Shown here: piece by piece, positions 24,423 through 34,659 of the stretch | Numbering within the stretch: the stretch's first letter is position 1 | Layout: each line of letters starts with the position of its first letter | Source of the DNA: Paragorgia papillata | Taxonomy: Eukaryota > Cnidaria > Anthozoa > Scleralcyonacea > Coralliidae | Assembly (NCBI GenBank): GCA_035771165.1 | Contig: JAWNZC010000001.1 | Coordinates: 806,001-870,000, forward strand | Reading direction: 5' to 3' | DNA length: 64,000 bases | Notes under the pieces: generated by a model | Told to the model about the DNA's origin: nothing | Databases searched by the model: none | The model's input: the letters and a program-made list of their open reading frames with translations, nothing else | Made by a program: the position numbers and the translations under genes

Positions 24423-25697
24423 TTATCGAATACGAACGTTGTGTAACTGTTGAATTATCTCTCCATATAGTGTAAGACCTTCTGTATTTTGCGGAACCCG
24501 AACCCCAGGAACAAGAAGGTTAACCAGTTCTTCAAATTCGTCTGAGTAATCTCTGCGATGCTGGCCGTATAAAGTCCTGCAAATTGTAACATCCTCTTGG
24601 TCAACAGGAACTAGATAGTTTTTCTTACAACATACTTCAGGCAGGAAATACATGACGTCAGGTTTTCCTCCATGTAGACCTGCATTTTTTTCCACCTGGA
24701 TATCTTTGACGTTCCAGTACTGCGCGATCGACATCATTTCATTTCGTAGAACATTCAAAAAACAAAATCTAAGGCACTCTTTGTGAAGTGGATCGTGATC
24801 TGCATAAATACCAGAATCTCAGAGATCTTTGAAGAAATTGATCCACCATCCTCCACCTCCTTGTCTAAGTTTAGACCAATAGGCTTCTATTCTTTGGTTT
24901 GCGCTGCTTTTTCCTTGAATAAAACTATTATGACCAGCTAGATTGTCATTTCCATTCATACACAAAAGCTTTTGCATCACAGAAATCCATATATTCTCGG
25001 TTCCTTTGTCTGTACGAACTAGTCTTGGAACCCCACCGAGCTGCTGCACTGTGCTTAGAAAATAATCTACGGTAACATTTGGATTTTTGTTTGTTGTGGA
25101 TACTTCAAGCCAAAGAAGTCTTCGCGAAAATCCGTCAATGCACCCGTGAACACAAAACCCATATGGTTTTAGTTTGTCCCAACCATCTATATGCCGTATA
25201 AAATTCAGGCCAGGTGTGTTGTACTTACGCCGTTTCAGCCGTCGACGTTTTCGTAATTGGACTCCATCAGAATCAATCACTCTCATGGCTCGCATGACGG
25301 TATCACGTCTAACGATCAAGTTGTGCTTCATCTTTAAGCGTCTTGTCATTTCACGGTATCCCACAAAAGATCCAACTGATTCTTCCATTTCACGAAGAAT
25401 GGCCGGCACCAAATCCTCAAGTGGTGCTTCATTTCTTTCGTTCGCCCTCTGTAACCCTAGTCTATTGAGCCAACGTTTAAGAGTTCGCAAACTCAGAACA
25501 ACCCCATGTACCATGGCAAGGAAACCCAAAATTTCAAAGTTACTGTATCCCTGACGAAAGTAACTTCCAATGGCTTCCCGTAAATCAAACTCGGCATTTT
25601 CTCCATTGTGAACCGCAGGTGTATACGGTGGCAAAACGCAAACAGCAGTGAGAAAATGGACGACTGTCATTAAGAGTATGTAATAAAAAACATACAT
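24423..25697 (-). pseudogene. rve-type integrase/transposase of the 24-kb unit, one nonsense codon
   Basis: About 425 codons in one frame, interrupted by one TGA at about 24819-24821 (after FFKDL); the same frame continues to 24423. An N-terminal helix-turn-helix region (about residues 40-85, FRQGYSNFEILGFLAMVHG) is followed by the catalytic core: RHIDGWDKLKPYG (Asp 171), CIDGFSRRLLWLEV, LVRTDKGTEN (Asp 230) and SANQRIEAYWSKLR (Glu 271). The DDE spacing and the SRRLLWLEV strand are typical of rve integrases in animal IS3EU-like and related transposons. The ATG at 25697 is the first in frame but encodes a hydrophobic leader absent from typical family members, so the true start may be downstream. 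The element makes 6-bp duplications, consistent with this enzyme class. Confidence 0.8.
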
Positions 25698-25776
25698 TCT
25701 TCCTAAACAACTGTTTCAACTTTGGCTCAAACTCAGATCACTACACTCAAAATATAAGTATACTTGATCAGATTAA

Positions 25777-26125
25777 AGTAGGAAGTCGGAAGTCGGAACT
25801 TAGAAGTCAGAAGTTGGAACTCAGAAGTCGGAAGTCAGAAGTCGGAAGTCAGAAGTCGGAACTCAGAAGTCAGAACTCAGAAGTCAGAACTCAGAAGTCG
25901 GAAGTCAGAACTCAGAAGTCCGAACTCAGAAGTCGGAAGTCAGAAGTCAGAAGTCAGAACTCAGAAGTCGGAAGTCAGAAGTCGGAACTCAGAAGTCAGA
26001 ACTCAGAAGTCGGAAGTCAGAAGTCAGAAGTCAGAACTCAGAACTCAGAAGTCGGAAGTCAGAAGTCGGAAGTCAGAAGTCGGAACTCAGAAGTCAGAAC
26101 TCAGAAGTCAGAACTCAGAAGTTGT
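25777..26125 (-). repeat. Subterminal minisatellite (AGAAGTCGGAACTC-type)
   Basis: About 345 bp of 7-14-bp units alternating AGAAGTCGGA and ACTCAGAAGTC, upstream of the integrase start. It is the same unit as the terminal array at 26544-26610 and, inverted, at 2545-2620. The 161-residue open frame over it is pure repeat (SEVGSQKSEL-type) and is not called a gene. Such arrays often bind the cognate transposase. Confidence 0.9.
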
Positions 26126-26543
26126 TTTTTTGACCAAAACAGCAACTTTCAATGCCTTAAACTTCCAGTGAAAATTCTGAAATCACTTTATACACAAACT
26201 CCGCGCTGTCAAATAAACGTGTCGAGTTTAAATATTGGCGGTAATTGCGGTCTAAAACAAGAAGGCAAGGCATTCTTTTTTGTCGTAGAAACTTGGTGAT
26301 TTAATTGGACTGTCTATGCATGGTCAGGTAATACAGTATAGCTAAAAATTAATTAACAGCTACCTCTTAATAACTTTGCTGGCGTACGTTTATGCACTCG
26401 CCATCGTCTGTGAAATCAATAAACCGGGTATACTTGGTACTTTACTATACATTACACAACCACGTTTAAGCAAAATTTCGTGAAAACAAGGGGATTTCAA
26501 TTTGTTTAATCACGATATAATAATGAATAAAGAATAGACAAGT

Positions 26544-26630
26544 AACTCAGAAGTCGGAACTCAGAAGTCGGAACTCAGAAGTAGGAACTCAGAAGTCGGA
26601 AGTAAGAAGTGGCCCTTCTCGGCCATCATA
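26544..26630 (-). repeat. Right terminal inverted repeat of the 24-kb unit
   Basis: Units of ACTCAGAAGTCGGA followed by the terminal AAGTGGCCCTTCTCGGCC and CATCATA. It mirrors 2525-2620. Between it and the larger array (26126-26543) no gene was seen. Confidence 0.85.
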
Positions 26631-26781
26631 CATATTATTCTTTTGGTGGTATAGCTTTATTTCTGTGATTTTTTATACATTTTTGAAATAAATGCATTTT
26701 GCCTGGGCAGATACCTTAATAACGCCATTGTTACAAGTTGTTCACAGACTTGCTACAAGCTGTTCACATACTTGCTACAAG

Positions 26782-27388
26782 CAGGGGTGCTGGAGCCACG
26801 GGGGCACCTGCCCCCCTGCCATCACAGCGCGGGGGCAGCACGGGGACAACCAATTGCCCTTTCTCGTAAGAGGAATGTTTTCTACTGGAATTGCCATTTG
26901 TATTATTGTATTAAATTACTTTTGTATTAATACCTGAAATGTCTCGCTCTGTGTGGTCTGCAGTAATAAGTTAACTTGGCAGCAAACTAATTTTGCCTTG
27001 GGTTAGCTGTGTCCAACCTGGGAAAAAGCCCTGGCATCGGCTTGTCACAGCACCCAAAAATACTGGGTGTAATAAATTGGCAATTTAGTTTAGTATGCAA
27101 AATCATTCTGAGTAATGGCAGCCCCGTGGGAGAAGTTCATTGTAATGTTGGTCCTATTTGTCAGCGGTCCCGTTGAAGCTATTTGATCATAACTGGCACA
27201 AAGCTATGCATAAATATGTTTCATGAGGAATGTTTAAGAAAAGCAATCAACCAATAAAAATGACGAATTTTATTTTATGCTATAGAGCAAAATTGGCGAA
27301 CATTTACCACGTGCAAAAATTAATGCTGAGAAAAAGTGCCTTTTTATATGGCTGCCCCCGCCGCCTTCAGTAGCTTCTGGCGCCCCTG
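26782..27388. mobile_element. 607-bp hAT-type MITE
   Basis: The left end CAGGGGTGCTGGAGCC and the right end GGCGCCCCTG are imperfect inverted repeats with GGGGGCA-rich subterminal sequence. The 8-bp duplication GCTACAAG is perfect at 26774-26781 and 27389-27396. It has no coding content. Confidence 0.85.
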
Positions 27389-27510
27389 GCTACAAGCCTT
27401 TTACAAACACATCTTGTTGATAAGCTGTGAGTTCTTTACGTGTGTATGCATGTCGACCAAGTCGTTCATAATTTCTTTTTTTCAAAATTTCAAAATTGTT
27501 CTCAGAAGAT

Positions 27511-28687
27511 GTATTTCGATGGCGAAGAAATTGGAGTTCTAAACATGAAACGCTATTTAGTTGCTCATGAAGTACTCGGGGATTATATGCACCAATTTCT
27601 ATATGCAAGGTTCGTAAATCAATATCAGTGCAATTAGGTAAATTTCCTTTGTTTGTTTGTTTACCGCCATTTGCAGTTGACTCATCGTGGGTTAATTAAG
27701 GCGTTGTGTCATTGTTTGGTGTTTATTTTAATACCGAAACCTGTTGCCTCCAAGGTCAAAAGATGCTTTCAAGGCACTTCATTTGAGTCTCAATGAGTTT
27801 ATTTCTTCCACTGTCCTGACAAGTAACTCAATGGTAAGGTATAGCAACTGACTGGAAAGACCTTTATAAATCTTCAGACAGAGTTTTACCGGGTTGATAG
27901 ATCCTTCTAGCCTTGCTAAACTTTATCTGCATTCTTCGTTCGAGCTGTCCCTTGTGGTCTTCCCCTAGGAACACCATATTTCGACCTTTGGAAACAACAG
28001 GTTTTGATTCGAAAAACGCCAATAAACAACGCCTTACAAACGCTCCCTGCACGGCCAAACTATTTGAAATGGCGGTAGCTTTCTGTTTTCTGACGGATCT
28101 GACCCTAAAGACTTAAAAGTCGTATGCCGCCTAGAAAGAGTGAAACCTCATTTCTGACACTTTTACCTTTATTAAATTATTTTTCTCCTTGGAATTACGG
28201 CATGGATGATCGCTTACTGATTCTCTTAAATGTACAATCGGAAGTCATTGGGTATGCGTTTTATGCATGTTGTGTTTTTACAATATAGTTGCGATAATAA
28301 GCTAACAACGTTCTCTGACGTTCTGAGAACGTTGTTAGTTTATTATTATGAATAATCCTGACCGCACATGCATCTTCATTTTTTCTAACATATAGCTGTA
28401 GTTTGTATGCCTATGATGAAGTTTGGACTACCAGAATACAAGATGCTGACCCTGTTGTTAGTGAATACCCATCGTACAATCAACTACGTTATGCTTGGTA
28501 TTCGTATCTCAAACTATTGGATATCGATTATTCCGAAGGTAGTATATGTCCTGAATGTGGTCCAACACCTGACGTAATTGTGTGTGATGCTACTACCGTT
28601 GCTCTTCTTCGGAAAATGGTTGTACAAGGAGCTGCTGACGTGAGAAATGTTGATGTTTCCGCAGAGAACGCAATTTATGGAAGATAA
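27511..28687 (+). pseudogene. KDZ-type gene, 5' part (scattered exons)
   Basis: Exon-like pieces on the plus strand: after a TTCTCAG acceptor near 27513 (KMYFDGEEIGVLNMKRYLV…), around 27750-27835 (SKDAFKALHLSLNEFISS…) and 28397-28687 (…YAWYSYLKLLDIDY…CPECGPTPDVIVCDATTV…). The VLNM segment and the CPxCGxxPxVxxxD cluster are typical of cysteine-cluster regions in proteins related to KDZ transposases. Stops and missing connecting sequence show decay. The same gene appears to resume at 34660, after the insertions at 28.8-33.2 kb. The family placement comes from memory of the pattern. Confidence 0.55.
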
Positions 28688-28811
28688 GTATTCGCAGAAT
28701 GTTGCAGCTAGACAATCTCTACTCTAGTAAATTAATATCAGCTATAATGTTATGTATACATTTTAGAACCAAACCGGGATCAGTTGCTAAAATACACATA
28801 AAGGTTTTCCG

Positions 28812-28874
28812 GATATGAATCGAACCCGCTACTCTGCAATACTAGTGCAGTGCTCTGATCACTAGTGAACCATT
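28812..28874 (-). repeat. tRNA-derived SINE head (partial)
   Basis: Read on the minus strand, the stretch contains a pol III A-box-like CTAGTGATCAGAGC and, about 30 bp on, a B-box-like GGGTTCGATTC, in the arrangement of a tRNA gene but without full cloverleaf pairing. This is typical of a degenerate tRNA-derived SINE. The tail and boundaries were not defined. Confidence 0.6.
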
Positions 28875-29004
28875 TTTTGTTCTTACCTCATTGGGTCATA
28901 GTGCATTCAAATGTAGCGACTGACTAGATATTGACTGTCTAGACAAGCCAATCTTTTTGGTAAATTTTATCCCTTATTACCAACATCTTCTCGTGTAGGT
29001 TTAA

Positions 29005-30415
29005 GGTAGTACTAGAGTCTCAAGTCGACTCTTCCGATCTTAACAGTTTTTGGTCAGTTGGAAGATATAGTAACAACAAGTTTGTATGCCAAGTTTTACA
29101 TCGCTGCGTTCTATACTTTTCGAGATTTCGGCTATCAAACTTTCGTATCTAAGGGCGAATGTTCGCGCCAAAACAGAAGATTAAGGCTGAAAGACAATGA
29201 ATTTATGTTTGCTCTCCTACAGCGAGTTTTGACAGAATTTTACACCTTGAGATTTGTGTTGTGATTTGATATGCCGCAATCATCTAGCCATTTTGCCCTT
29301 TTCTCCAAGGAGCACTTGTCCTTAAAGTAATATGGCTAGTACATAATAATTGAGATAACTTTATTCGTTTTCTTTCGAGTATCTTTCGGCTACACCTTTC
29401 CCTGTCTTAAAGCTCTTTCCTGATGGATCTACGAACGAAACTATTTTGCGTTTCCGGCCACCACTCAAACTCTCTCTCTCGCGCTCAATGTCCATCCAAG
29501 GGGACAAGCTTCTTGGTGCTGAAATTCATCATCGATCCGAGCCCAACTCCTCGAAAGGGATTCAGGGTTGCTCCAACATTCGAATCAGTATCACCGGTAT
29601 GCCGTACGCGCAGCCATGTCGTGTGAATATTACCTCGCATAGAGCAATCAGCTACCCAGGGTAGCAATCAGCAGGATGTAATCGAATATAACATCTTGAC
29701 ATGTCATCACTAAACACCCAACGTGTCGTTGCCAGGCTGTTAAGATCTAATTGGTTAATTCGTTTTCGCGCGGAATTTTTCCAAGCCAAAAATAGGGGTT
29801 ACATCACTTATTCGTCCTTTTATGGGGTAAATTCTACGTATTAGCCACTGGCCATTCACTGTTGGCTCACAAGAACATAGAAGAATCGTGTGACGACTCG
29901 AAATAGACGAATTGTTTGGTCAAAACAGCTGTAATTTGAGGTAATATTGCCAAAATTTTGATATATTTTCATCAGAGTAACGTCTAAAAGTTCCATATCT
30001 TTGTCTATATTCATTCTTTGGCCTGATTGCACACAAGACTGTAACAAACAAATAGTACGGAGTACGCAATCGTCCGCCTTAAAACTTTTGATTGAGAATT
30101 TTTTGTAAATCTGTCATCGTTCAAAATAAGGTAATGCTTATAAATCAGAGACAAATAGTCGAGCGATTGCGTACTCCGGCTTAAATCTTCCTATTGATAC
30201 ATAACGTGAGTCCTCTTTGTTTCAGCTCAACAAGTTCAAAGCGAAAGCTAGAATCAATAATCAAAGATGGCCATTTTGGGAATTCATTTTGAGTTCCCAC
30301 ACCCCCTGGACTCAAAACGGGTTTTTAGTGGCACCAACAAATTAGACAACCATAGACCTTTCACAATACCAGTTTTAAGTATTTTATTTTTAAAAAATGA
30401 GACTCCAGTACTACC
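29005..30415. mobile_element. 1.4-kb non-autonomous element with TTAA duplication
   Basis: The inverted ends are GGTAGTACTAGAGTCTCA at 29005 and TGAGACTCCAGTACTACC at 30398-30415, flanked by TTAA at 29001-29004 and 30416-30419. TTAA targets occur with piggyBac and Kolobok elements. An internal inverted pair around GCAATCG and GTACTCCG lies near 30060-30180. The small open frames inside show no domain. Confidence 0.8.
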
Positions 30416-31230
30416 TTAAAGTACTTGTAAATTATGATGTCAACTTTCATCCCCGAGCCCGGGCGTAGGGCCGAAGGCCCGGTGTAACGCGAAATTTGTG
30501 ACCTGCGAAATACATGACTATTATGGTTTTGCACATGCGCAGATGATGCGCATGATAGACTTTGGCTCATATATTTCGCAACTGTTCCAGCTGAATCTCT
30601 ACAGTCGTTTAGAACCTTCCTTACTCTCGTTTTTCGCGGATATTTTGTCAACAAATGGCTAATTCAACAACTGACACTATCACTGGCTGTGTTGGCGTTG
30701 CAGCAATTAAGCCTCCATCGAAAAGCTGTAAATAAAAGGTACGTAGAACTCGGTTCAGATAACCCGAGGATCAGTTCAGAGTTCAGACTGTTGTATTCAT
30801 ACTATTCATACTATAATTATTTATAAAGATTGTCTCGATATTAGTGTATTATTTTTAGGAACAAACATGTGTAAAGAAATAATTCACTTGCACTATAAAC
30901 ATAGTTGGTTTACGTAAAGTGTTATTGGTTTTGTTATAGGCTTCTGTGCAAGATGTCCTTTAATTAATTTAAGTGTAATAGTCAATTTGCAACCATTGCA
31001 AAATGTTGTTGTTATGCCATCAACTGCCAGAATAGTTTTTCTTTGTTACATTGTTAATTTCCAACTGTGAGATTCTGTTTTACCCTCCACAGAAGTATAT
31101 ATTTTTAGGATCAAATTGCATTCCACAATATGCCAAATAAGCATCAGTAACGAGGGGGAAATAAACCACTAAAGTCTTAAATTGAACAATATTTGCAGCA
31201 TACTACATGTACATGCAATTATTTTTTTGT

Positions 31231-31420
31231 TGCAGTGGAAGAAATACAGCTGTATGCAAAATCTGCAGGAACGATGACAATGAAGACTGGCTTGGTTGTG
31301 ACTGATGTGGTCAATTTCTTCATGGTAGCTGCATTGGTGTTGACTTTCAACTGCCCTTTCCCAAAACTTTTATTGTTAACAGTCATTTATTTAATTATAC
31401 AGTTGGGCCCAGTTATTCAA
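31231..31420 (+). pseudogene. PHD zinc-finger exon fragment
   Basis: After a TTTTTGTTGCAG acceptor, the frame reads VCKICRNDDNEDWLGCD, then a TGA, then CGQFLHGSCIGVD. The spacing CxxC…WxxC.xxC…HxxC is that of a PHD finger, with a stop codon where a Trp normally stands before the next Cys. The earlier short exon at 30655-30738 (MANSTTDTITGC…) may belong to the same gene. The rest of the protein is not visible. Confidence 0.55.
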
Positions 31421-33160
31421 AAGTAAATTAGGTTAATCCTGGATTATTTAAATATTGAGAGCAATTCTCTGGACTTGCTTAGGAAAGTTAAGCTACTTCT
31501 TGTCAGGGCAACTGCATAATAATTGATAAGTGGTAAAGGTTTTTTATCAAGTGAACTTTTAGCCTACACACCTATTTCGGAAATCATGTACAAAGTAAAT
31601 CCTGTGTGTAAGCTAGTGAAGTTTGAAATTATAACACTACATATTTGTCGGAATGGACTGAAATAAAACATTTCACCCAGTATTAGCTCTAATCAACCTT
31701 TGAACAACTGGCACCAGCATTAAGATTTCTATAAGCTTTCTTGAATGTGGCTTGCAAAGGTACAGGATATATTTAATTATAATGATCTTTCTCAGCTTAT
31801 ATTGTAATTCGTGCTTGAACAGAACTTATTAACCCTTTGGACTCCTAAAGACTCTCTCTTAAATAGTAAAACCATCTTGCATTTTACAGAGTAAAATAAC
31901 AAAGTGCCTGGTCTAGGAGCACGTGGAGAGCTACATTTGCTCATCATTGTATATACTGTACCTACTCCCTATATGTTATGTAAATATGGTACTAAATAAA
32001 AATTGTCTTGTCTAACCAACCCTACACCTAAAACTATAATTCTACTAGAAATTATTATCACAAAAGAAGGTTTTTTGTGATAAGAAGGGTGGCTACTTTT
32101 GGTTTTTCATAGTAATTATTGAAAAAAGCAGAGAAATAATTTTATTATTTAAAATACAAATTACTACCACTTTTCCGATTATGTATGTGGTGGTTGTTTT
32201 GCACAACTGTTTATAAAACATGTGTGAATGATGAATCACCATGACTCTTTATTATGGGGCAAAGCTGTCTTCACTCTGAATTCAGAGTGTCTCATGCTGT
32301 TTATCCAAACTGAATTTGAGGGGGTATTTGACCAAGATCTTTGGCGCAGAGCATTTACCTCAAAAATTTTGGCGCACGTTTTTGGCACAGATTGACAAGC
32401 TCATAGTTATGGTGCAGGTTTTTTTTGGCGCAAGCTTTCTAGTTTTTTGGCGCACAAATAATAAATGTTTGAAAATCTTTGGTGCAGAGAATTCTGAAAT
32501 TCACCCTGGCTGTTTATAGCGTTATAAATTTCATTGGTCATAATCCATTACAGTTTACACTCAACTGATCCAAGGAGAGATGTGTATTATTTCATAACAC
32601 ATAGTTGTTGTGTTGGTATCAAGGATCTACTGTATCATGATTGAAAGAACATGTACTGCAGTAGGTGAATAGGTGATATACAGTACTGACAAATACTGTG
32701 GGTGAAAAAAAATGACAATATACAGTATGTCTTGACAGTCTCGTTGCAAATATAAGATATTCATGGCCTTGATGAATACTTCCACAGCAAATTAAACGTT
32801 CCTACCAATCTATCATGAATTTCTGTCAAAGAAGAAGCTAAACCACTGAAATCTTTCTGAATGTGGCGAAATCTCGCAGAGAGCAGATAGTTTCTTGGCT
32901 TGTTTTCGGCTGATAAGGTGTGCCTTCCATCGTCCTTCATCAATATCAAATTAAATCCAGTTTCGGAGGTGGATACGATACATTATAAACATCTTATATT
33001 ATATAAACATTAGATAATTCGTTTCCTTCGACGGCCATTATGGTTCGACCCAGGCCTCAGATATTTAGCAAGCGGTCATGTATTTCGCGCCAACACGCGC
33101 GAAATACATGACCCGTCACGCTTGGTCAGGTATTTCGCAGAGGTCATAAATTTCGCTTGA
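31421..33160. other. Interior of the 2.7-kb element, no gene recognised
   Basis: AT-rich sequence. A curiosity at 32338-32490 is five loose repeats of TTTGGCGCA. A minus-strand open frame at 32949-32761 has no recognisable domain. Confidence 0.4.
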
Positions 33161-33255
33161 CACCGGAGCCCGGTGAGGGTGCTAATCTCGACATGCGTGT
33201 AGTCCACTTTACACGCGTGGAGAAAAAGCGAAGGGAGACGAAATCTGGAAATAGT

Positions 33256-33258
33256 TTA

Positions 33259-33321
<63 letters not shown>
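33256..33321. repeat. (TA)n microsatellite
   Basis: An alternating TA run of about 60 bp. Confidence 0.9.
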
Positions 33322-33327
<6 letters not shown>

Positions 33328-34659
33328 GCACGGTGTCACGCGGTAAGAATAGTTGGACACTGGTGACTAGCGACGAAGAAAACTATAAACTCTCAAACAA
33401 ATAGTGTTTTGCTTTCGTTTATTTAAACGAAACGAAATGAAATGGAGCAGGAAGAAAAGGATACAAACAACCCGTTTAATATATCTTGAAGAGAAACCAG
33501 AGAACTTGAAGAAACCAAACGCCGTATGGTAAACAAAAACTCGATCTGCAGTGTATGTAGCCCTGGTTTGAAGACACTCCGTGAGTCCATGGTCAAATTA
33601 ATCGTCTTAAAGTGGTTAACGGTAGGATTCTTGTTGTTTTCAAGTTTTCGCTTAACCTAAACAATATTCAGCTTCACGTTTTCGTGCTTTCCCTTTCCTC
33701 ATCCAAACCATAAGTCAGCTTAACTAAAGCTAACATAAAACACTACCTTTAAGGCTTATATTAACCGTGGTGGACGTGCATGCACTTTTTATTATTAAAA
33801 ATACTCATGGGCTTTGTTGGTTTTCTTGGCTGTTTCGACTGAAACGTGTTTTGAATTCTTCTTTCTGGAATCCGATTCTACTGAATTGTTTTTATCTCAG
33901 ACTCTATTATAAATGTAATTTCTGAGCTGTTAATTGCTTTTAATACTGCCTTTGCAAAATGTACATGCATAGAGAAGCCATTTAAAGGCTTGCTAAATTA
34001 ATCCCATTTGAAACCTCCTAAAAACAATATATTTTTTACAACCAGAATTTAATAATGAAATCTAAATTTTGCTTTGATATGTTCAACTTTCATTAAATGA
34101 TTTAAATCAGTTTTCTCATCCTATCGACCTATCCATAAATTGTATAATTTAATATCCCAAGGATTTAACATCATTTGTTTTTATATCTGTTTGTTTTTGT
34201 ATTGGCTGTATATTAGGATTTAGGAGTGCTTATTTTAATCAGGGGGTGGGTGGGTGTTTTAAAAAAGAATGTAAAAGCGGGCGAGGGGATGTTGCGTTCA
34301 TGTATTTCTAGTTGTAAGGGATGATTCACACTAGAAATACGCACAAGCACAACGACCAAACACAACAACGTATATGCAAGCTTAGTTGGCACTTTGTGGT
34401 AGGGTAACCGCTGTGTGTTTGAGAAGTAAAAGGAGCTCAGTTGACCATGATGTGCTAACTGTGTTTGCCTAGCGAAAACCCTGGGTACGAGGTTGCGTTG
34501 TACTTATGCTTATTTCACTAGACAAATGTGAATCAGGTTTAACACGTGGACATACCAACTACATGTATTTGTACGTTTCAACCCTGGTACATCTAACAGG
34601 TTGCCTTAAACCATTTCCCAAATTCTCATTATTGTTTTCGATTTATTTTAACACTAGTT
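33322..34659. other. Non-coding, nothing recognised
   Basis: AT-rich sequence without a supported gene. It probably includes intron and insertion remnants within the broken KDZ-type gene. Confidence 0.4.

Larger units (their letters stand above)
30463..33165. mobile_element. 2.7-kb element with degenerate TIRs and PHD-finger fragment
   Basis: The left (from about 30482) and right (to about 33165) sequences are inverted relatives, sharing CGGTGT…GCGAAATTT.TGACC and TGCGAAATAC.TGAC. The direct repeat GAGCCCGG at 30455-30462 and 33166-33173 is a candidate 8-bp duplication. Near the right end, GCGAAATACATGAC recurs in inverted pairs. It includes a short plus-strand frame (30655-30738) and a PHD-like exon (31231-31420). 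Confidence 0.55.

Noticed and set aside
25814..26299. 161-residue open frame
   Set aside because: It is the translation of the 7/14-bp minisatellite; no selection for coding is visible.
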